64,000 nt of DNA from Bacillus sp. J37. Lineage in GTDB: Bacteria > Bacillota > Bacilli > Bacillales > Bacillaceae. Each line of letters begins with the position of its first letter. Positions within the stretch are counted from its first letter, which is position 1. The stretch spans positions 147,671 through 211,670 of the forward strand of contig NZ_JAEK01000005.1 in assembly GCF_000518865.1 (NCBI RefSeq). Direction: 5' to 3'. Below, one piece after another: positions 47,997 to 55,833 of this stretch. A program made the position numbers and the translations under genes. The notes under the pieces are model-generated. The model was not told where the DNA came from. It did no database searches and worked only from the letters and a program-made list of their open reading frames with translations.

Positions 47997-50042
47997 TTAA
48001 TCCAGCTTTTCGCCCTCGAGTATGCCTGATTGATGTAAGTATACTCTTAATGGTTCATATTTTACTTCTTCCCAAAAAGCCTTCGACTGGATAAGTTCTG
48101 CTGCATCTTGTCTCGCTACTTCCAATGCACGATAATCATGTACCATATCTGCTACTTTAAAAATTGGCATTCCGCTTTGTTTTTTCCCAAAGAAGTCACC
48201 TGGTCCTCTAAGTTCTAAATCACGTTCCGAGAGGACAAATCCATCATTTGTCTCTGTCATGATTTTCATTCGTTCTTTTCCAGTTTCAGATTTAGGATCT
48301 GCAAGCAAAATACAATAAGATTGTTCACTGCCCCGACCTACCCGACCTCTTAATTGGTGGAGTTGAGAAAGGCCAAACCGTTCCGCATCATAAATAATCA
48401 TTGTTGTAGCATTCGGAACATTGACACCCACTTCCACGACAGTTGTAGAAACCAATACATTTACTTCATTTTGACTAAAGCTTCTCATTACAGAGTCTTT
48501 TTCATCTGAAGAGAGTCTTCCATGCATAAGGCCAATCTGAAATCTCCCTTTATAGTAAGAAGTCAACATACTGTGAACATCAAGGGCATTTTGGACATCC
48601 AACTTATCAGATTCCTCAATCAATGGGCAAATAACATAAGCCTGGCGTCCTTTTGATAACTCTTTTTCAATAAATACGAGAATCCTTTCAAGCATCGAAG
48701 GTTTTACCCAGTAAGTTTCGATTGTTTTTCTTCCGGCAGGTAACTCGTCAATTACCGATACATCCATTTCCCCAAAAGCTGTTATAGCTAAAGTTCTTGG
48801 AATCGGTGTTGCTGTCATAAACAAGACATCTGTATGTTCTCCTTTTTCACGGAGCATTCGTCTTTGTTCCACACCAAAGCGATGTTGTTCATCTGTAATA
48901 ACAAGACCAAGTTTGTGAAACTTTATATCATCCTGGATTAAGGCGTGTGTTCCGATCAATAGTTGGATCTCATTGTTTTCGACTTTTCCTAGCAATTCTC
49001 TTCTCTTTTTCCCTTTAACTGAACTTGTCAGCAATGCAACAGTTACATTATACGGCTCAAAAAGTTGAACTAGTGAATCAGCATGTTGCTCTGCTAGAAT
49101 TTCAGTTGGAACCATAAGAGCCCCTTGGTAGCCGGATAACACCGCAGCATAAAAAGCGATAGCAGCTACCACAGTTTTTCCAGAACCAACATCTCCTTGC
49201 AATAATCGATTCATGCGGTATGGAGATGTCATATCCTGTAAAATCTCATTCACCACTCTCAATTGTGCGTTTGTAAGCGGAAAAGGTAATGAATCAATAA
49301 ATTGCTGGTGTCTCTCTCTTGAAAATTCATGCATAACCCCTTTTGACTGTTCACGTTGTATTTTTCTTAAAGCCTGCATTTTAAGTTGAAATAATAGAAA
49401 CTCCTCATACACAAAACGTCTGCGCGCTAACTTTAAATCTTCCTTTTCATGGGGCGTATGAATTGTGTAAAGTGCTTCTCTTCTGGTTAACAACTTATAT
49501 TTTTGTATCAATTCTTCAGGGAGAATTTCTTCAATATCATTTAAATATGTTGATAAGGCAAGTGAAACAAACTTTTTTATCCCTTTTACTGTAAGTTTAC
49601 CCTTTATAGAGTAAACCGGTTCTATGCCTGATTGTTCTTTCTTAGGACCGAACGATAATTGCTGGACAGTAATGGTTTGCCGATGCTTGTCCCATTTTCC
49701 AGTTACCGTAACAGTTGAATCAATGGTAAGTTTATTTTTATAGTAAGGACGGTTAAAACAAACAACTGATAAAAGGTACTTTCCAACAAGTAAACGAAAT
49801 GTTAACCGTGAGCGTTTTTTCCCGAAAAAGGTAAGAGAAGCCTCACTATGTACCCTCCCTTCAACCGTTACTCGCTCATCGTGCTTAACATCTTCTAAGT
49901 CTCGCAGACTATTATCATCATATCGATAAGGAAAATACTCCAGCAGGTCTTGAATTGTATAAATCCCTACATCATTCAATAATTCAGATGTTTCATTTCC
50001 TACACCTTTTAAAACAGAAATTGGTTCTAATAATTTATTCAT
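47997..50042 (-). CDS. recG: RecG, ATP-dependent DNA helicase
   Basis: 681 residues. Branch-migrates Holliday junctions and remodels stalled forks. The N-terminal wedge/OB domain is followed by helicase motifs GDVGSGKTVVAA, DEQHRFG, MTATPIPRTL and QLRGRVGRG. The ATG at 50042 fits the family N-terminus; another at 50066 would add eight residues. No good ribosome binding site stands before either. Confidence 0.96.
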   Translation of the reverse strand: MNKLLEPISVLKGVGNETSELLNDVGIYTIQDLLEYFPYRYDDNSLRDLEDVKHDERVTVEGRVHSEASLTFFGKKRSRLTFRLLVGKYLLSVVCFNRPYYKNKLTIDSTVTVTGKWDKHRQTITVQQLSFGPKKEQSGIEPVYSIKGKLTVKGIKKFVSLALSTYLNDIEEILPEELIQKYKLLTRREALYTIHTPHEKEDLKLARRRFVYEEFLLFQLKMQALRKIQREQSKGVMHEFSRERHQQFIDSLPFPLTNAQLRVVNEILQDMTSPYRMNRLLQGDVGSGKTVVAAIAFYAAVLSGYQGALMVPTEILAEQHADSLVQLFEPYNVTVALLTSSVKGKKRRELLGKVENNEIQLLIGTHALIQDDIKFHKLGLVITDEQHRFGVEQRRMLREKGEHTDVLFMTATPIPRTLAITAFGEMDVSVIDELPAGRKTIETYWVKPSMLERILVFIEKELSKGRQAYVICPLIEESDKLDVQNALDVHSMLTSYYKGRFQIGLMHGRLSSDEKDSVMRSFSQNEVNVLVSTTVVEVGVNVPNATTMIIYDAERFGLSQLHQLRGRVGRGSEQSYCILLADPKSETGKERMKIMTETNDGFVLSERDLELRGPGDFFGKKQSGMPIFKVADMVHDYRALEVARQDAAELIQSKAFWEEVKYEPLRVYLHQSGILEGEKLD

Positions 50043-50066
50043 CACCATTAAATTTGCGTCTTCCAT

Positions 50067-50337
50067 AAGCCATAAGATCTTAGCTGTTGACCTGTAGGAG
50101 TCGCAGCTAACCCTCCTTATTCAGTTACTTTAATCACATAAGCAGTAATTAATTATGTTCAACATTGCTCGTCTACCCTTTTATTTAAAATAACGTTCTT
50201 ATCTTTTATTTGCTATTGTTAACAGTACGGGAACATTCGTTTCCTACATTTTTATTTTAACAGATATAAGGAAAATCAGCATGTCTATAATTTGTGATCA
50301 GCATTGCAAAAATTTAAAATTGAGGAAATCTTGCAAA
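50067..50337 (-). promoter_or_regulatory. recG upstream region, possible structured leader
   Basis: 271 bases without a clear gene. Near recG an AAGGAGGG tract is followed not by a start but by TTAGCTG...CAGCTAA (7-bp arms, 17-base loop); GGAG and CTCC inside could pair instead. Weak promoter-like pieces exist (TTGAAC). B. subtilis has sdaAB-sdaAA here, as I recall; no remnant is visible. Confidence 0.35.
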
Positions 50338-50338
50338 T

Positions 50339-50377
50339 AAACAACAAAAAACCCAGAAACCCGGGTTTTTGTTGTTT
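50339..50377 (-). terminator. fakA terminator
   Basis: A 15-bp stem AAACAACAAAAACCC with complement (one bulged base), then TATTTGC on the minus strand. It overlaps the end of fakA by no bases and starts one or two bases after the stop. Confidence 0.82.
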
Positions 50378-50378
50378 A

Positions 50379-52043
50379 TTATTCAACTGAAAATATATAG
50401 GAATATAAAGGCTGATCGCCTTTATGTACTTCAACTTCTACGTCCTCAAACATTTCTTCAACAAATTGTAACAGCTGTTCTGTATCTTCTTTAGTTGCTT
50501 CTTCACCTTGGATGATCGTGACAATTTCATCATCTTCGGAAATCATCTCAGTGAGAAGTTTTTTAGAGGCAGCTAATTGTTCCCGATCCGTAATAACAAT
50601 TTTACCGTTTGATATACCCATAAAATCGCCTTTTGCAATATCGAGTCCATCAATATTTGTATCACGTACGGCATATGTTATCTGACCACTCTTCACATGC
50701 TGCAATGCATCATTCAACATTCCTTCAACTTCTTCTGCCTCAGCTGTTGGATTAAACGCCAGTAATGCAGCCATTCCTTGCGGCACTGTCTTAGATGGAA
50801 TAACGATAACATTTTCTTCAACTACTGATGCTGCTTGTTGAGCTGCCATAACAATATTTGAGTTATTTGGTAAAATGATAATATTTTCGGCGTTTACGTC
50901 TTGAATCGCCTTAACAATATCCTCAGTGCTTGGATTCATTGTTTGACCGCCTTCAATGACTTCATTTGCCCCAATGCTTCTAAATAACTCTGCAATACCT
51001 TTACCCATTGAAACAGTAACAATACCATATTTATTTTTTTCGGCTTTCCTTACTGTTGGTGCAGTCTGTTGGTGTTCCCCAACAATATCGGTATGTTGCT
51101 GTCTCATATTTTCTATTTTCATATTGATGAGGTTTCCATATTTTTGCCCGTAAGATAGTACTTCACCTGGATATTCAGCATGTATATGTACTTTAGCCAA
51201 TTCATCATCAGCAATAACTAATAATGAATCACCGAATTCACTTAATTCATTCCTAAACGTATCTTCATCAAAAGGTGTTTTGTCAGCCTCAAAGCGCACC
51301 ATAAATTCGGTGCAATATCCGAACTCAATATCCTCTGTATTTATATGACCTTGAACACTCTTATGGTGCTCTGCATTCACAAGCTCATCCATAGATGGTG
51401 TTGTGACATGTGCAGTCGTAAGCTTTTCACCTTTTAGGACTGCTAAAAAGCCTTCATATACAAAAACTAAGCCTTGGCCTCCACTATCCACCACACCTAC
51501 TTCTTTTAATACAGGTAAAAGCTCAGGAGTGCGCTTCAGGGAAGCTTCCGCTTCTTTTAAGGTTAACTCCATAACCTTTGTGATAGATGTCTCAGTCTCA
51601 GCTACATGTACTGCAACTTTTGCAGCATCCTTAGCAACAGTTAATATTGTCCCTTCGACAGGTTTCATAACAGCTTTGTAGGCAGTATCAACACCAGCTT
51701 GAAGAGCAGCTGCAAACTCAGTTGCATTAATGAATGCTTTTAGTTCTATGGATTTAGAAAATCCTCTAAATAATTGTGACAGAATCACACCGGAGTTACC
51801 TCGAGCACCCATTAATAGACCCTTTGAAAGCGCATTCCCAACTTTCCCGATATGATCAGATTTATTGTTTTTTACTTCCTTTGCGCCTGATGTCATTGAT
51901 AGATTCATGTTTGTACCAGTATCTCCATCTGGAACTGGAAATACATTGAGCGCATCAACTAATTTTGCATTATTGGCTAGGTGGTTCGCACCTTGCAAAA
52001 TCATCTCTGCAAACTGCTTACCATCTAAGGTTGTATTAGACAC
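50379..52043 (-). CDS. fakA: FakA (YloV), fatty acid kinase catalytic subunit
   Basis: 554 residues. Phosphorylates exogenous fatty acids held by FakB (DegV family). The N-terminal DhaL-like domain has NVFPVPDGDTGTNMNLSM and GARGNSGVILSQ; the C-terminal part has a further DegV-like region. GTG start at 52043 with AAGGAGG, 9 bases away. It follows yloU, the usual pair. Confidence 0.94.
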   Translation of the reverse strand: MSNTTLDGKQFAEMILQGANHLANNAKLVDALNVFPVPDGDTGTNMNLSMTSGAKEVKNNKSDHIGKVGNALSKGLLMGARGNSGVILSQLFRGFSKSIELKAFINATEFAAALQAGVDTAYKAVMKPVEGTILTVAKDAAKVAVHVAETETSITKVMELTLKEAEASLKRTPELLPVLKEVGVVDSGGQGLVFVYEGFLAVLKGEKLTTAHVTTPSMDELVNAEHHKSVQGHINTEDIEFGYCTEFMVRFEADKTPFDEDTFRNELSEFGDSLLVIADDELAKVHIHAEYPGEVLSYGQKYGNLINMKIENMRQQHTDIVGEHQQTAPTVRKAEKNKYGIVTVSMGKGIAELFRSIGANEVIEGGQTMNPSTEDIVKAIQDVNAENIIILPNNSNIVMAAQQAASVVEENVIVIPSKTVPQGMAALLAFNPTAEAEEVEGMLNDALQHVKSGQITYAVRDTNIDGLDIAKGDFMGISNGKIVITDREQLAASKKLLTEMISEDDEIVTIIQGEEATKEDTEQLLQFVEEMFEDVEVEVHKGDQPLYSYIFSVE

Positions 52044-52060
52044 AGGTAGTTTCCTCCTTA

Positions 52061-52423
52061 CTACGGGTTCGCAACACGAACACCTTGTACAAAAATGTTA
52101 ACAGAATCAACAGCAAGTCCAACCGTCTGATCTAACGTGTACTTTACTTTCGTTTGAACGTTATGTGCGACTTCAGAAATTTTTGTACCATAGCTGACGA
52201 TTATATACATATCTATATTAATCGATTCGTCATTCTGACGAACGATTACGCCTCTGCTAAAGTTTTCTTTTCTTAGGATATCCGTAAGACCGTCTTTTAT
52301 TTGATTCTTTGATGCCATTCCAACAATACCATAGCAGTCAATAGCTGCACCACCTGCAATGGTAGCAATGACTTCGTTTGAAATATCGATTTGTCCGTAC
52401 TTTGTTTTTAATTCAATGGACAT
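52061..52423 (-). CDS. YloU, Asp23/Gls24 family envelope stress protein
   Basis: 120 residues of the Asp23 family (IDISNEVIATIAGGAAIDCYG; NIDMYIIVSYGTKISEVAHNV). Such proteins associate with the membrane and, in staphylococci, respond to alkaline stress; here it is always next to fakA. ATG with AAAGGGGG. The exact role is unknown. Confidence 0.92.
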   Translation of the reverse strand: MSIELKTKYGQIDISNEVIATIAGGAAIDCYGIVGMASKNQIKDGLTDILRKENFSRGVIVRQNDESINIDMYIIVSYGTKISEVAHNVQTKVKYTLDQTVGLAVDSVNIFVQGVRVANP

Positions 52424-52529
52424 ATTAGTTCCCCCTTTGGAATTGTTCGCACTGGCTACAGTTATTTTACTATAAGCCCAGAAATTTTAAAAGCGATTAT
52501 AAGTCCGAAGTATAAATACAAGTACTTCT

Positions 52530-52563
52530 ATTATATAGAACAATACTTAAAATACTATGTCAA
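52530..52563 (-). promoter_or_regulatory. Candidate yloU promoter within a dyad
   Basis: A perfect TTGACA (52558-52563) with TTCTAT at 17 bases, or a perfect TATAAT at 22 bases. Both -10 choices lie in an inverted repeat, TTCTAT-tat-ATAGAA, flanked by AAGTA/TACTT, which could be an operator. Confidence 0.4.
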
Positions 52564-52595
52564 GGAAAAATTCTTGAAAGACTATTGTAGAAGTA

Positions 52596-52624
52596 TTGCA
52601 TTCTAATGACAGTTATGATAAATT
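52596..52624 (+). promoter_or_regulatory. Weak candidate rpmB promoter
   Basis: TTGCAT, 17-base spacer, TAAATT on the plus strand, about 75 bases before rpmB. Weak match (3/6 and 4/6), the best I can find for the only plus-strand gene. Confidence 0.3.
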
Positions 52625-52699
52625 ATTAAAGTATCTCATGGCTATGTACATGACTATTGTAAAATATGTAGTGTTTTTTTGTAGTAAGGAGGGAATAAC

Positions 52700-52888
52700 A
52701 TGGCACGTAAATGCGTTGTTACTGGTAGAAAAACTCGCTCAGGTAACTCTCGTTCACACGCGATGAACGCTAACAAACGTACTTGGGGCGCAAACCTTCA
52801 AAAAGTTCGCATCTTAGTTAACGGAAAACCAAAAAGAGTATATGTATCTGCTCGCGCTTTAAGATCAGGTAAAGTTGAGCGAGTTTAA
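52700..52888 (+). CDS. rpmB: Ribosomal protein L28
   Basis: 62 residues ([20 protein letters not shown]), nearly identical to the B. subtilis sequence I recall. It has a single Cys, so it is the form without a zinc ribbon. ATG with AAGGAGG. The only plus-strand gene in the window, divergent from yloU and convergent with spoVM. Confidence 0.98.
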   Translation: MARKCVVTGRKTRSGNSRSHAMNANKRTWGANLQKVRILVNGKPKRVYVSARALRSGKVERV

Positions 52889-52960
52889 TTTATTAAGCTT
52901 ACTCAAAAACTTATTCTCTTATCTTCGAGAATATAGATACTATAAAGCGAAACAAGAAAG

Positions 52961-52986
52961 AAGCACCGATAATTCGGTGCTTTTTT
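52961..52986 (+). terminator. rpmB terminator, shared with spoVM
   Basis: An 8-bp stem AGCACCGA/TCGGTGCT with a TAAT loop, followed by six T on the plus strand. On the minus strand, after spoVM, it is followed by TTCTTTCTT, so it may work both ways. Confidence 0.9.
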
Positions 52987-52987
52987 C

Positions 52988-53068
52988 TTAATCTTTTTTA
53001 AACGAACCGAGCATTGCTCGAACAATTCCTCCTAAAAACTTCGGTAGCTTAATCGTATAAAATTTCAT
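52988..53068 (-). CDS. spoVM: SpoVM, spore coat assembly peptide
   Basis: 26 residues: MKFYTIKLPKFLGGIVRAML followed by GSFKKD. It differs by one or two residues from the B. subtilis SpoVM I recall. SpoVM is an amphipathic helix that reads membrane curvature on the forespore and anchors SpoIVA. Strong GAGGAGG ribosome binding site. Expected to be made in the mother cell under sigma E, but I see no convincing sigma-E promoter in the 145 bases upstream. Same place as in B. subtilis. Confidence 0.97.
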   Translation of the reverse strand: MKFYTIKLPKFLGGIVRAMLGSFKKD

Positions 53069-53213
53069 TGTTTCCCTCCTCAACCAATCATTCAACAAGG
53101 TTAAAGCTTGTTCAAAGGTGCTAGAAGCGTCAAAAAATGTTATGAATCAGTTCCTTAGCATTATATTCAGTTCCCATATAAAAAATGACGCTATCTTGCT
53201 CATTGAACAACAG

Positions 53214-53858
53214 TTAATCTCGGCTTCTTATCATTAATAATATGCCCTCTTGAAAAGAAAAAGTACCTACATCACCAATGAGTTCATTACTAATACATAA
53301 TGTGGAGCCAAGCCTGATATGACAGTTTTTTAATGGATATTTAAATCCATCTAATGTTAACCCGTATATATCAGAAGTTATGGCAACAAATGAGATATAG
53401 TCCCACTCAATTTTCCTCTTTACTTTATATGTACCTGATGTGTAGAGCGTGATTTGATTTTGTTGATCGATTATGTCAATTTTCGATAGAGTTGAAGTGG
53501 ATTTTATAAGAAGATGAATATTCCCAAGTAAATGATCAAGCCTTCCTCCTGTTGCTCCAAATATATATATTTGATCCGGTTTTTGAGAAATTGCCCAATC
53601 AAGTGCTATTTCAGTATCAGTTTTATCCTTTTCAGAAGGAAGTGTATTTAAGTTCGGTATTTTTGTCTTTAAACTTTCATGTTCTTTATAAGATATTGAA
53701 TCAAAATCTCCAAACGCATAATGTAAAGGTATGTTGAGATCTAAAAGATAACGGGACCCTCTATCAATTCCAACCCAGACCATTTCATCTGAATGATACT
53801 TAGTTAAGTCTGCAAGGTTTTCTTTAGGTCCTCCTGCTACAAGAGATATAGTTGTCAT
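53214..53858 (-). CDS. thiN: ThiN, thiamine pyrophosphokinase
   Basis: 214 residues, the length I recall for B. subtilis ThiN. Makes thiamine pyrophosphate from thiamine and ATP. AFGDFDSIS, EKDKTDTEIALDWA and GATGGRLDHLLGN are the conserved acidic/nucleotide motifs. ATG at 53858 has GAAAGG upstream; an in-frame GTG at 53873 also exists. It lies between the unknown small gene and spoVM. Confidence 0.95.
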   Translation of the reverse strand: MTTISLVAGGPKENLADLTKYHSDEMVWVGIDRGSRYLLDLNIPLHYAFGDFDSISYKEHESLKTKIPNLNTLPSEKDKTDTEIALDWAISQKPDQIYIFGATGGRLDHLLGNIHLLIKSTSTLSKIDIIDQQNQITLYTSGTYKVKRKIEWDYISFVAITSDIYGLTLDGFKYPLKNCHIRLGSTLCISNELIGDVGTFSFQEGILLMIRSRD

Positions 53859-53922
53859 ATATGTGCCTTTCACCCAATCTATATATAATATTAAGGATAT
53901 TTTTCAGTTGGTCAAAAAATAA

Positions 53923-53955
53923 GAAAAAAGCCTGACACTACTTTCGGTGTCAGAA
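53923..53955 (-). terminator. Terminator after the 58-codon gene
   Basis: A 7-bp stem CTGACAC/GTGTCAG (8-base loop), then CTTTTTTCTT on the minus strand, about 15 bases after the stop of the small gene and before thiN. Confidence 0.85.
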
Positions 53956-53966
53956 CTTTCATTCTC

Positions 53967-54143
53967 TTACATATTATCATCATAATCATATCTAAAACCA
54001 TCTAATTGTGCGGTTTCTAAATTGTTTTTAAGCTTTTGCAATACTGTTTTATATTGTTTAAGTTCCTGGTAATCAGTACTGGAATTTGAAACAGCTTTTA
54101 AAGCTTGTTCAATGATTACTATATCTTCTTTTGAAAAATTCAT
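53967..54143 (-). CDS. Small protein of unknown function, 58 residues
   Basis: An open frame MNFSKEDIVIIEQALKAVSN and so on, ending FRYDYDDNM. Predicted mainly helical, acidic at the end, no Cys, no membrane segment. ATG with GGGGG about 9 bases upstream, and a clear terminator follows. I do not recognise a family. It sits between rpe and thiN. The coding case rests on the ribosome binding site, the open frame, its amino-acid make-up and the terminator. Confidence 0.7.
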   Translation of the reverse strand: MNFSKEDIVIIEQALKAVSNSSTDYQELKQYKTVLQKLKNNLETAQLDGFRYDYDDNM

Positions 54144-54216
54144 CGTAAAAAGCCCCCAGTTATATTTAATCTAATCATTAAATAGGATGGTTTACTTTGT
54201 ACGATTTTATTATTTC

Positions 54217-54873
54217 TTAGGAAAGAACAGCTTGTTTTAATGTCTGAATAGCTTGGTGCCGATCAGGATTATTATAGATAAATGATCCTGCAACAAGGAC
54301 ATTCGCACCTGCTTCAACACATAATTTTGCCGTTTCTTCGTTTACTCCACCATCAACCTCAATGTCGATAGAAAGATTTTTTTCTTTTACTATGTTTGCT
54401 AATTGCTTAATTTTTGGTAAAACTTGAGGGATAAATGTTTGACCGCCAAATCCAGGATTGACTGTCATAAATAAAACCATGTCAACGTCCTCTAAAACAT
54501 GAACAATCGATTCAATCGGGGTATGAGGATTTAATACCACACCTGATTTCACACCCTCAGATTTTATTAACTGCAGTGTACGATGTAAATGTCTACATGC
54601 TTCAACATGCACAGTTATAATATCTGCACCAGCTTTCGCAAATTCTCCAATGTATTGATCCGGTTTTTCGATCATTAAATGAACATCTAGAGGAAGCTTT
54701 GTAACGGGACGAATCGCCTCTACAATCAACGGTCCAATTGTAATGTTCGGTACAAAGTGTCCATCCATTACATCAACATGGATGTAATCTGCCCCCCCAT
54801 TTTCTACATCTTTTACTTCCTCTCCTAATTTTGCAAAGTTTGCCGATAAAATAGATGGAGCAATTTTTATCAT
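54217..54873 (-). CDS. rpe: Rpe, ribulose-5-phosphate 3-epimerase
   Basis: 218 residues, TIM barrel. Interconverts ribulose-5-phosphate and xylulose-5-phosphate in the pentose phosphate pathway. [34 protein letters not shown] and EVDGGVN carry the metal and phosphate ligands. It follows rsgA by two bases. Confidence 0.97.
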   Translation of the reverse strand: MIKIAPSILSANFAKLGEEVKDVENGGADYIHVDVMDGHFVPNITIGPLIVEAIRPVTKLPLDVHLMIEKPDQYIGEFAKAGADIITVHVEACRHLHRTLQLIKSEGVKSGVVLNPHTPIESIVHVLEDVDMVLFMTVNPGFGGQTFIPQVLPKIKQLANIVKEKNLSIDIEVDGGVNEETAKLCVEAGANVLVAGSFIYNNPDRHQAIQTLKQAVLS

Positions 54874-54875
54874 AC

Positions 54876-55760
54876 TTAATACCTCGGCTTTCTCTCTTTA
54901 ATTTCTTCAACAAATGTTAAATAGTGATCATAGCGATACTGTGGAATTTCGCCTGCTTCAACAGCATTTTTCACTGAACACTTCGGTTCTCTTACATGAG
55001 TACATCCCCTGAATTTACAATCTCCACTTCTTTCTCTCATTTCAGGGAAGCAATAGGTAAGATCTTCTACCTCAATCCCTGTAAAATCTAAAGAGCTAAA
55101 CCCTGGAGTATCAGCTACAAAACCCGTTCCTACCGGGATAAGTTCTACATGCCGTGTTGTATGCTTTCCCCGGCCAAGGTGGGAGGATATATCATTTGTT
55201 TTAAGCTCTAAATCAGGTCTAAGAACGTTCAATAGTGATGATTTTCCCACACCCGATTGACCGGCAAATACAGAAATATGGTCATTAAGAAATGGTAACA
55301 AATCTTTATCTACCGTTGATTCTACTGTTGAGGTTAAAAGAACTGTGTATCCTGCATTTTGATAGTCTTTTGCAAAGGCCCCTACTCTTTCTCTTATTTC
55401 CTCAGATGGAATCAGATCAACTTTACTTATAACAATAATAGGGATAATATCATTCGCTTCTATTAACACTAAAAAACGATCTAATAATGTTGTACTAAAA
55501 TCCGGCTCTACAGCAGAAAAAACAAGGATCGCTTGATCAACATTACAAATGGGGGGTCGAACTAATTCATTTTTCCGTTCAAAAACCTCCAAAATATAAC
55601 CTTCCAGATCATTTTCAGCCTGGTACTCAACCTCATCACCTACAAGAGGTGTGATTTTATTTTTACGGAACACGCCTCTTCCACGACATTGAATTAATCT
55701 TTCCTTGTCTTGCACATAGTAAAAACCACTAAGAGCCTTTACAATTTTTCCACGTGGCAT
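54876..55760 (-). CDS. rsgA: RsgA (CpgA/YloQ), small ribosomal subunit GTPase
   Basis: 294 residues: N-terminal OB fold, circularly permuted GTPase ([29 protein letters not shown]) and a C-terminal zinc knuckle (CFPE...[14 protein letters not shown]). Releases or checks assembling 30S subunits; in B. subtilis it is a PrkC substrate, which fits its place next to prkC. Confidence 0.96.
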   Translation of the reverse strand: MPRGKIVKALSGFYYVQDKERLIQCRGRGVFRKNKITPLVGDEVEYQAENDLEGYILEVFERKNELVRPPICNVDQAILVFSAVEPDFSTTLLDRFLVLIEANDIIPIIVISKVDLIPSEEIRERVGAFAKDYQNAGYTVLLTSTVESTVDKDLLPFLNDHISVFAGQSGVGKSSLLNVLRPDLELKTNDISSHLGRGKHTTRHVELIPVGTGFVADTPGFSSLDFTGIEVEDLTYCFPEMRERSGDCKFRGCTHVREPKCSVKNAVEAGEIPQYRYDHYLTFVEEIKERKPRY

Positions 55761-55833
55761 GGAAAACCTCCTTGATGATCTTCATCAAAATTTTATTATC
55801 ATTCTCTAAGCTATAATGGGAACATATTACTAG

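Noticed and set aside
50060..50130. A known riboswitch class before recG
   Set aside because: The paired elements do not fit any riboswitch core I can recall; kept only as a possible leader.
53069..53213. A sigma-E promoter for spoVM (GAATATA and CATAACAT)
   Set aside because: The spacer is 17 where about 14 is expected and the -10 fits poorly.
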